Made by a program: the position numbers and the translations under genes. This document shows, piece after piece, positions 47,696-57,767 of a DNA stretch of 64,000 nucleotides. How positions within the stretch are numbered: the first letter of the stretch is position 1; each line of letters begins with the position of its first letter. This DNA comes from Euryodendron excelsum (Eukaryota; Streptophyta; Magnoliopsida; Ericales; Pentaphylacaceae), in the NCBI GenBank assembly GCA_033060915.1, contig CM065378.1, forward strand, positions 37,078,501-37,142,500. The letters run 5' to 3'. The notes beneath the pieces were generated by a model. That model was not told the origin of the DNA. It searched no databases and was given only the letters and a program-made list of their open reading frames with translations.

Positions 47696-48660
47696 TTTTG
47701 AGTAAAAATTCACATGATCTTTGATGCCTTATTTAGGTGAAAATGAAACCTAACATGAAATTCATGTTAATATCTATTCTTAACATACGCAAAGAAAATT
47801 ATAAAAGTTTTCTGTGTCTTTCACGTTGTTGGGTCTTGTATTATGAGAGAGGAAGTTACAGATACAACTCTAAATTTATGGATATTTATATACAATAAAA
47901 TATATTGTTTCACAAGTAATTTCATTGGTATAGACAGTAGACCTAGAATTTTTGTTGAGGCATTAAAATAAATTGTTGAAAGGAGGGTTAACCCTAATTA
48001 AGAGGATCTTGGATCATAATTAAGAGGATGTTGGTGTGATTAGCCCTAATAATAATGTCTTTGAATTGGAGTCAATGATCTAAGACTAAGAAGATCTCCA
48101 ATTTCGATTTCAATGTGAAATTGAGAATTTTTTTTTTTTTTTTAATTTCCTTCTTTGGTTGCCTAGAAAGTGAACTTTTTGGGTAACCAAAGAAGAAATT
48201 GAAATTCCCTTCTTGGTGAAAGCTCACAACTGTAAAGATGCCTAAAGCACAAATAATATTCGATCCTCACCAAAATGCTTACTCTAATATTATGTTTGTA
48301 TCTCAAATTTATTAAAAAAAATATAAAAAATAATAAAATAATAAAAAAGACAAACAAAAAAAATTTCAAATTCTGAAATTTTTTTTTGTATTTTTATTTT
48401 TTTTACAATTAAACATAAAATATAATTTAATATTCTTTTTACTTTCATATTTTTTAATAAATTTAAAACCCAAACTCAGCACTTTGCTGCACCACGAAGC
48501 AGAGACCACAGGACAGATCCTTATCCAGAGAGAGATACCCACTTGGCATTTAAAGCAAGCCACGTGTGTAATTGACAACCGCCTAGCATTTTTGCCTGAG
48601 GTGGGTCCCAAGCATTCTGAACTCTATCTTTATCATAGGATGTGTATATGTATATATACA
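47692..48660. other. Intergenic DNA, no gene seen
   Basis: It holds T and A homopolymer runs at 48127-48144 and 48320-48420. Nothing resembles a gene. Confidence 0.45.
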
Positions 48661-48700
48661 TATATAGAGAGAAAGAGAGAGAGAGAGAGAGAGAGGGAGA
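48661..48700. repeat. TA/GA microsatellite
   Basis: Short TA repeats run into a GA tract, with interruptions. Confidence 0.85.
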
Positions 48701-48814
48701 GATAGAAAGTTATTAGTTGTGGCATGTGGGTGTGGCGTCTCTATCTACAGTCACAGCCAAAACCAAGAAGGAGAAAAGTGAGGTCAGACTGGAACTCGAA
48801 GCAGCGACTCATTT

Positions 48815-49037
48815 TTGCCTTATAAATAATGAGCGGAAAGTGGGTCATCGGACTCATGGTCATTATTTTTTAAAAATAATCCCTAATAACATATATTTAA
48901 ATATACAAATAATAAATTTACATATATTTTTAGACCAAAGCAAAGTTAATGAGCGGAAAGTGGGTCCATTATGGTCAAATCTATATCATAATTTAATATC
49001 TTATGCCTTATAAATAATGAGCGAATAGAGGGTCATG
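48815..49037. repeat. Direct repeats around TAATGAGCGGAAAGTGGGTC
   Basis: TAATGAGCGGAAAGTGGGTC occurs at about 48827 and again at about 48946. A third, diverged copy (TAATGAGCGAATAGAGGGTC) occurs near 49014. Two of the three are preceded by GCCTTATAAA, so the unit is longer than the core. Confidence 0.65.
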
Positions 49038-49929
49038 ATGAGTGGGTGAGTCTCAAACACACGGACTCTTTCTTTCACACTATAAATGAATTTTTCTTGT
49101 TGAGCAAGTTTCAAATAAGAAACTTATTGTATTGTGAGAGGGAGAAAAATAATCACGTAGTTCTTGCAACTAAATAATTCGAAAGTCAGTTCGGTCAAAT
49201 TAATCTCTAGATTGGTGTTTTTATCACTATTTTAAAAATTTTCAAATGAAATTAACTTGTACTTTTTACAGAACGTTTAGTTTACCTAAAAACAAAACTA
49301 AAAGCTAATAAAACGTTAAAATCAACTCCATCTTGAGGTGTTGTTTAAAGTTGACATTTCACCCAAAAGAAGTAAAAAATTAAATAAAAAACCTATAGAA
49401 GCCAATCCAAAGGAGATCTTAATTCTTGTTACCAGCAATAAGTAAGGGGTAGTGGTAGTAACTAGTACGCACTCCGACGATTTCAAATTTGAAAAATAAA
49501 ATAAAATACTAATACTACCCAATTGATTTCGATGCTTCTCCAACAACTTTATCTTCAAGTTAATTTCAGTTTTTCATTAAAAGAACGCGACACTAATACT
49601 GTTAACATATATTCTATATTCTATGTATGTTAGTACATGTATTCTATATGTTAACACCACAGTTGATTTTGGCGCTTCTACAATATTTTCTTTTCAAATG
49701 ATCTTAGTTGTGAAAGTATTAGAAAAGAGTCAAAAATTTGTAAAACCAAAATTTTGCTTATGATAGCGGTTGAAATGTATTTGATTGAAGAAAATAATGT
49801 ATATCATTCAAATCTGAGCAAGTCTATCGTGAGGTTGAGCTCATGGCTTTTTTTTCATAAACTTTTCCTTTGATTGATCTATTTAAACTATAGAAAATAT
49901 AATTGCACCATATCACCATCTTCTTCTTA

Positions 49930-50125
49930 GGGTCTGTTTAGTATAATTTTTTTTTAATTTTTTTTTGTTTTATTCTTTTGACTTATAAATTTTTTTTTAT
50001 TTTTTGCTTTTATAACCTAAGACTAGTAGAAAAGCAAAAGAATAAAATAAAAAAAGAATTTTTTTATATTAATAAAACAAAAAAATAAAGATAAAAAAAT
50101 TTAAAATAAATCTTACCAACGGAGT
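49930..50125. mobile_element. Possible MITE, A/T-rich
   Basis: The left end GGGTCTGTTTAGTATAATTT resembles the right end read in reverse (CTCCGTTGGTAAGATTTATT). The left half is T-rich and the right half A-rich, so the segment folds. The boundaries are uncertain. Confidence 0.35.
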
Positions 50126-50552
50126 AGTAAAACAATTCAATGTAAACCAGTTCAGAAGGAAAGAACCAAAATAAGCCAACACGTGTCGATTAAACATAGT
50201 AGACCAAATAAGATTAAACTATGTCAAAAGAAGTAGAAGGCTCATCAGTGACCATCGTATGCGATAAAATTAATTGAATTTTGAAGTAAAAAATTGACTG
50301 TAGGATCATTATACAATGCCTAATCAAACAGTATGTCATTACAATTGGTGCGAAATATCAAGCTCATCGTTGCTTTTTTCTTTGAAATTTAACAAAAACC
50401 TTGATAACCCTCATGAAAGCGTACATAGATATAAGTTTTAATTCTTCATTTCGTAGGACTTATATTGGCTTTCTTGATTTATTTGAAATTTTTGATTGTT
50501 AATATTCTAAGGTTTTGATAATAAAACCTGTGCATACAAATAAAGGGAAAAA

Positions 50553-50577
50553 GAGAGAGAGAGAGAGAGAGAGAGAA
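50553..50577. repeat. GA microsatellite
   Basis: About 11 GA units, followed by an A-rich run. Confidence 0.85.
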
Positions 50578-50629
50578 AAGAAAAAAAAAAAGGAGGATGA
50601 AAGGATGAAAATGATTTGGATAAATAAAA

Positions 50630-51015
50630 TGAGCAATTATACTTTATCCGCTTGTAATTTGAGCAAAAAATCATATGACCTCTTATAATTTAAAAATGAA
50701 CACATAATTCTTATGTAATTTGAATTTAATTTCAAAATAAATGAAAACCATTAAAATTAATAAAAAAATTTTTGCAAATGGGTATTTTTGTAATTTTATC
50801 TCTCAAAAATAGTACATAAAAAAAAACTATTTTGTCTCTTTATATCAAAATAAAAAGTTATCTTTTGCAAAAATATTTTTGTTATTTTATCAAATCTATC
50901 ATGGTTTTAACTATTTTGCAATTAAATTCAAATCATAAATAAGTTATGTATTCAAAACTATAAAAAATTATCTGATTTTCATTCAAATTATAAGAGAATA
51001 AAGTATAATTATTCT
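50630..51015. mobile_element. Palindromic MITE, family NGAG-YAATTA (copy B)
   Basis: The left end is TGAGCAATTATACTTTATCC and the right end reverse complemented is AGAATAATTATACTTTATTC. The flanks TAAATAAAA (50621-50629) and TAAATAAAG (51016-51024) look like a 9-bp duplication with one mismatch. Layout and internal blocks match copy A at 21227. Confidence 0.65.
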
Positions 51016-51024
51016 TAAATAAAG

Positions 51025-53400
51025 GACTAAAGTTCAAAAATAGGTTGGAGAGAGAACTGACAAGAAAAATGGTGGAGTTGATGGGTGACAAAGAAAGATA
51101 AATATAAAAAAGAAGGGTAAAAAAAAGAGGAACTATTTTTTATATTTCTTAGAAAAATGCTGACCTCTATGACATATCAACAGAGGAGAGCTGGTGAACT
51201 ACCCCTTGATCTTCCATTGATAATGATTTGTCTATATGTCAATAGAAAAAATAAATAAATTTAACATAGAGTAGACTCATGTGAGAAGGGGGAGAGTAGT
51301 TTGGAATTTGGTCAAAGTCAATTTTACTTTTGTAGTATTTGTTACCTAATAGTTTTGAACACATGATGAAGCACTTCAACGGAGCTACTACATGAAAAGA
51401 TCACCAAGAATGTTGCATGAATTTGCAGTACATACAATTGCTGGAGGAACAAAAAAAAAAGTAATCTAAAATCACCCCCTCAGCATCCATGCTTGGTTTC
51501 CAATTGTGGTATAATAGGTATCTTTGTTATCACTCATGCCAAAGATAGATGAACCAACGCCGCTACTTTTGTCTTCAAGTTTCGTATCACTCTTTCCGAT
51601 GTTTTCACGAATGCTTTGGACTCAACTGATCAGACAAATTTTCAATATGACGGTCGCATGAATAACTGTTATTCAGATTTTGCTATATGTGAAAATTGAG
51701 TCTAGATTAGTAAGAAAAGAGCCTCGTTTATCATAATATATACATAATCTTAACAACAATCATATCCGAAAATGTCAAGTACAACCGTGACTCTATGTAC
51801 TTAAAACTCATTTTTAAAGCTCAAAACATATTTACTTTTATTAACATCCATGAAAATGGATTGATGTTTTGTTTTGTTTTTTTTTTCTTTAGGATTGGTA
51901 CAATATTTATCATTTAAACATATCTTTATCCGGGGCAAACCCTATTATATTCATTCGATTCTCTTTTTTTTTTATTTTTAAAGCAAAGATCTCATGTAAA
52001 TCCACTTTTTCTCTCTTTTTTTTCTTTTTTGTTTTTTGAGCCGACTGGGGGCATGGGATCTTTGGAAGATTGAAGTTTGAACAGCCAAAGAGGGGCAAAT
52101 GGGTAATTTGGAAAGGGGAGCAGATCTCAGTTTTTGGCCCAAGAGAAAATTCCAAAAGAGTGAAGAATGACAAGAGGGCCCTTGAAATCCGGCCTGAGCT
52201 CCGGTCAGCCACATGCACTATGGCGGTTGGAGATGAGGCTGAGAATGTCATATGTCGGCCCACCTCATCAAAAATCCTATTAATAATTGCAAGCCTACAG
52301 GCCCACATGCTTCCCAATAAAAGCCCAAAACAGGCCACGATGATGGGTTTCGGAATAGGTCAGGATGGCTTTTCCAGTACCCCTAACCATGTTCCCCTAC
52401 ACTTCTTTTGGGTCCCACAGGACCCCGATTACTGGGCCCTACAAATCCTCGTGACCATGTTTCCTCCAGTTTACAAAATACAAAACAACCCAATTTTTTT
52501 ATTTATGAAAATTAAAAGGAAAATTGCCTAGTTAACATTGACCAATAATGATTTTTTTTCCCAGTGATATGGGCTAGAAGGGCAATTTTGTCATCTGATA
52601 TTTGAGTTGAACGTTTGATAAATTAAAAAAACCAACCTTTTTCATATTAGAAGAATTTCAATTAAATTTGTTTTGTATTCCTACCTCATGGGGAATAAAC
52701 AAAAACTATGTTAACAAAAATGAAGGATTGTTTTGAACTTTGCAGTGATTCAACAACCCTACGCAATTGAGGGTAATTTTTTCATTTTGCCTTAATCCCA
52801 AATCTCCAAATTGCTCATGATACTCTCCTAGGATTATTTGTTCTGGTTTATACATGATAAAAGATCATGTCCAGATTGCTTATTCGAACTCTTTTTTACA
52901 CAACTAAACGCAGGATAAAGTTGGACATGGAATTACTAGTTCATAACATGGCCTTATTCAGTGAAATAAGTGCAACCAATAAGTATAAATTACATGTGTG
53001 ATGCACCTACGATTTTTTTTTTCCAACAATATTTAGAACAAATCATACAATAATTTCCTAATAACTATATTGACAAGGGTTAAACTTGAATTGATAATGG
53101 GGTTTGAACCCGAAAGTGGCAGTAAATTTTAAATCACACCTGAATAGCATAGATACATATATATATAATATAGAGTTTAATTTTGGTTGATAATAAATAA
53201 ACATATTTGTATAAGTGAAATATCAAAATATGACACGTCGTTATGAAAATTATAAAAGAATTTATGCACAATATGAAAAGCAATACTGTGACATTAATCG
53301 CATTTTGATACATGTTTATGTATATATAGAAGATCCAGAATAGATGATAATTTCCACAATTACTCCTTTTTGAAAAACCCAAAGCAAAAGGGTTAACATG
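51025..53400. other. Intergenic DNA with an unassigned 153-codon open frame
   Basis: An open frame of 153 codons lies at 52070-52531 (+). It has no recognisable domain, a mixed composition and no good partner exons. The stretch 52050-52460 is less AT-rich than its surroundings, but I cannot support a gene there. Confidence 0.4.
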
Positions 53401-53414
53401 GCCCCTGTCATCTT

Positions 53415-53695
53415 TATGTTAAAAGAGGGTGCCCTTTGTTTCTCTCAATCAAAAGTGACATATACCCAATGCAGTGGGCTTATTCAATTTATATACATTA
53501 GTATTGAACTGCATTTTACATATAAAATTCAGAAGATGAGACAAAACTTTAATATGAAAATACCCTTTACTAGGCCAATGGCTACCCACAAAAGATGGGT
53601 TTACCAGGAATCTTTTCTTTAAAAGGGTGCCCTTGTTTTCCAGCAGTGAGAAAAGGTCCAATTCATTCAGTGGATTTATTTAATTTGTACCTGTT
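53415..53695. repeat. Imperfect direct repeat around AGGGTGCCCTT
   Basis: AAAAGAGGGTGCCCTTTG at about 53420 and AAAAGGGTGCCCTTG at about 53620 are each followed, 45-55 bp later, by CAGTGG(G/A)(C/T)TTATT(C/T)AATTT. The two copies are about 200 bp apart. Confidence 0.5.
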
Positions 53696-56215
53696 AAAAT
53701 TTGGTCTTTTTTGTAACTACCAAGTGTGTGCATTTACCTTTCTAGCCCTCCCATAGGATGACAAGAAAATGAAATTGTCCCTGTCACAATCCTTACTTTT
53801 CCAATCATGACACCTAGCACAGTAAATGAGGTGTGTATCTGTATAGAAAATTGACGGAGACACCTTAATGTAGGATGGATTGTATATGAGTCTCACATGG
53901 GGTCAACTAATTTTTGATATAGCAAGTTGCCAAGTTTGATGCTCAGAAAACAAGACAATCCTTGCAAATTTGATACATTTTAAAAAGTTTTTACAACCTT
54001 TTTTTTATTTGAAATTTGAGATACGCCTTCTATAATTAGAAATCAAAAGCCAAAAGCGAAAGTAAAATATTCAGAAAAAAATTACAGTTACTAAGTTCAT
54101 TTTACGATTGTAAATAATAACTACTTCTAAACAAAAATAGCATTTTCCATGTTCATAACTTGTTTTCCACAATAAACCTATCAGCAAGTGTCCTAATCAT
54201 ATTAATACATTTAATATTTACTTAACCCATAATGTTATTTATAAATGGACAAATATGCCCCCGACAAAAGATAAAAGCCAAAGTTGACTTAACAATAGTG
54301 CGATGTGAAATTATTTGAATGAAAGTAAATGGAGGGAGCACAAAAAAATGTTTGGATACGACTATTGACAATAGTTCCCTATGTAATGTGAATTATGAAC
54401 ATAAAAGGAGTAGGATATTATATGCATGGACATAGTTTTTATATATATAACATACGATATAGATATTGTATTACATATAGTCCATATCCAATTAAAATTT
54501 AACAACACGCCTTGATTAAAGAATACTATGGTTTCACATCATATGTGTCGGCGGAAATGTCCAAATCCGACCTTGCATGGGTTCGAATAAAACCATGATT
54601 TGTCCCTATCCTTAATTTCATTAATTTGATAGATCCGGACCTAAATCCCACTTTTAGAATCAAACAAAACCAAATCGTAGGGTCAATGAAAAGCTTAATG
54701 ATGGATTTAGCCATCCCAAGCCAACATTATTTGAAAAGTGCTTTCCATAATCTTGCTTGTGATATGATTGATCAAGTATTGATCACATAATCAAAAGTTT
54801 GTTTAACTAAAACGGAAAACAACACACTACAAGTCGTTCATGTAAGTCTTATTTTAGTGATAAAGCCATATAAGTTAAGAATACTACACTAGCCTTTTGC
54901 ACCGAATAATGTGGCTGATTCAAGTTGAGTACATTGTTCAAGTTTGTCTTAAAAATTTAACAAGTTTCAAATTTGAGTTCAAATTTGGTTTGTCTAACGT
55001 TTGAATTGATTTCAGACAAGTTTTTAATTGAACTGAGTTCGAGTAGTTTGATTTTTTTATATAATATTAAAATATATATTAATTTATCTAGTTAAGTTTG
55101 AGTTAAGTTTAAAAAATTACTGAAATTCAAAAAGTATTCAAGTTAGGTTTGTTTACCTAATGAATCGATCTCGAATGACTTTTTAATGAGTCAAACATGA
55201 GTTAAGCTCAAGTAATTTAATTCGTTTACAACTAAAGGCTGAATTAAGGTATTTTATTTTTCAAAAAAAATATCTATGAAGTTGACTCTAAATACAAAAT
55301 TACAATTGTCGTATCATTGCGATAGACTTTTATGTGTACTTTTTTTTTTCTTATGATAAATACTTTGTGAAAATAATAAATCACCAAAATGATAACGCTA
55401 TGTCACTAATTATGGAAAGAAAAGGGTTTTTTAGATCATAGGCAACTATTATTATCTGAAAAGCACATGGTGTGCTTCACTATGACCTTACATGGCCCCC
55501 TCCAATCAAATCATCCACTTAATGATCCCATCGATGGAACTATAAATTGTAGAACTACTATTGTGATGGTCAACTTCAAACTATTTAAGAGTCATCTAGT
55601 CTTTTAATTAAATATTTCAAAAAATAATTAGTTTCTTAACAAACTCAATCAATAAAATGTGCCAGCTAAGTCTCTTGCTAATCTTACTAGAGAGAACTTT
55701 TATATATAATGATATGGTTATTTGTAATTCTTTTATTTCATATAAAAATATATACAATTTTAATTTATAATTTTATAAGAGTCATTATCACATCATTCTG
55801 TTATAATTTTTTATAAAAAAAATCTAAGAATAGATTTTTCGTGCTTACTTTGTCTACATTTGGCAGACAGCATGAGAGGGATAGTGCTATTCTTTGTATT
55901 ATCAATCTCCAATAAATAAAGTTACAAATAAAACCTTAAACCACATATACTACAGATGCTTTCGCTAATTTAAAAGGACAGAGTAATGTCATACATCATT
56001 AGAATTCTCTACGAGAATTTTCATATAGAATAATGTCTCTTTGTTGTCCTTTTATTTTAACCAAAACGCTTATTGTTTTGACTCATGATTTTAAAATAAA
56101 AATGGCTATTCTTTTCACTTTTTTGTACAAAATCTTATATCAGAATAATATGACAGTATTAATTTTGTAACTAAAGAGCATCTTAATAAATTTTTTTTCT
56201 ATACATTTTAAACTT
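53696..56215. other. Intergenic DNA, no gene seen
   Basis: AT-rich. Segments near 54950-55230 carry recurring AAGTTTGAGTT and TCAAATTTG blocks typical of dispersed plant repeats. A segment at 55990-56100 resembles 58700-58820 in the DUF642 intron (AATTTTCATATA, CATGATTTTAAAAT versus CATAATTTTAAAAT). Confidence 0.45.
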
Positions 56216-56216
56216 A

Positions 56217-56597
56217 AGAGGTAATTAATTACCTAAAACTTATTTGATTTGAGTAAAAATCAAATAATTTTTTTATGGTTCAAAAGTGAACACATCAACC
56301 ATTTATAATTTGAAATTATTTACAAAACAAACAAAAATAGTTAGAATTAACTGTGATTGTGTTATAGCAGCAATTCTTCTAAAATATAATATCAAAAGGA
56401 CAAAACTTTGTCCTTTTGTGACAAGACAAAAAGATGACCTTCACAATTTCATTTTTGTTATTTCACTTAATTTGTCACTGGCCCATCATTTTGCAAGTAT
56501 GTCAAAATTATAAAAGATTATGCATTTATTTTTTAACTAAAGGGGAGGTTATGCGATTTTCGTTCAAATGCTAGGGAGGTAAAAGTATAGTTACTCT
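56217..56597. mobile_element. Palindromic MITE, family NGAG-YAATTA (copy C, degenerate)
   Basis: The right end reverse complemented is AGAGTAACTATACTTTTACC and the left end is GAGGTAATTAATTACC. Interior blocks such as TGATTTGAGTAAAAATC correspond to those in copies A and B. No target duplication is evident, so this is probably the oldest of the three. Confidence 0.5.
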
Positions 56598-57700
56598 AAA
56601 TTTTTATTAAATTTAGGATTAAAGACAACGACGTCTTTTGAACTATGACTCAGTATCAATAAGCTTTCATAAACTCTAAAATATAATATATTGATACGTA
56701 AACTCTTTGTATTAATCAACACTTTTTGCTAGCAATCCGTTAGAAAAATGAATGAAAAATTGTAATTTGACTTGTACATGTTCATAAAAATATAATTTTA
56801 TACCTAAATTGACTTTCTCTTATTATAATAATTATCTAAAAATTGAAATAATTCTTAGAATGACATGTAAATTTAGGGGTAATTTAAGAGACATTTAAGT
56901 CATTAGATAATTATTACAAAATGATAATATCCCATATAAAATTATACTTATGTAAACATGTGTAAGTCATATACAAATTTTTATCTATTCATCTAACAAA
57001 TTGCTAATATATAGTTAACAGAAGGTTTTGATTGCTATAAATTAATAATTTAGAAAGTTAATGTGTTACGTTTTAAAGTTTATGAAAGTTTAATAATACT
57101 GAGGAATAATTTGAGGAGTGTTGTTATAATTAACCTTTATATTTATTTCATTACCATTTTAAAAAATGCCACTAACAATCATTATGGTGTTAAAATAAAA
57201 TTTTAAAGAAAAGAGTTACACGTAATCTCATTTCTCGCTCCATTTTCTCGCTCTAAGTGATGTGAATCCCACATAAATTATGTGAAATCCTCTGCATTAC
57301 ATCTATGATGTGATCTGTGAAGCTAGATTATGATTGGGATTATGAATGGGATTGCTCAATCTAAAATGTTGGGGGCCATTTTGGTAATTAAACATGAAAA
57401 TTCAAATTGACAAAATTGCCCTGCAACAAAATCTAGCTAAAGTTCAGCAGAAGTGTCGTGTTAGATGCTGTGCAGCAGCTTGGGGAGCGAAACCATGTTA
57501 CCCCGAACAGCTTTTTGTCTTCAACCTCTCTCTCGTCTCGTGCCGGAAAATTCAAATTTCAAATTGGGCAAACTCGTCATTGCGTAACGCCATGTGACAC
57601 TACCCTGTCACGAAGGGCAATATTGTTATTATCTCACACTCTTGAGGGCCTTCTTGGAGGTTTGCATGCATAAAATCCCATGGCACCCACCCCTTTACAC
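56598..57700. other. Upstream region of the DUF642 gene
   Basis: AT-rich to about 57340, then more mixed DNA up to the gene. A TATA-like CATAAAATC lies at about 57668. No separate gene is supported. Confidence 0.4.
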
Positions 57701-57716
57701 TCAAAACGCAAATCGT

Positions 57717-57747
57717 ACTCTCTCTCTCTCCCTCCCTCTCTCTCTAG
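57717..57747 (+). promoter_or_regulatory. CT-rich 5' leader of the DUF642 gene
   Basis: A CT tract ends 20 bp before the start codon, so it is probably in the 5' UTR or initiator region. Confidence 0.6.
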
Positions 57748-57767
57748 AAAACTAACAGAGTTTCAAA

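Noticed and set aside
52070..52531. 153-codon open frame on the plus strand
   Set aside because: No recognisable domain, no exon partners and a mirrored open frame on the other strand. It is probably chance in less AT-rich DNA.
57394..57673. Short plus-strand frames upstream of the DUF642 gene considered as an upstream exon
   Set aside because: The DUF642 ATG at 57768 already begins a full signal peptide, and these frames show no family similarity.
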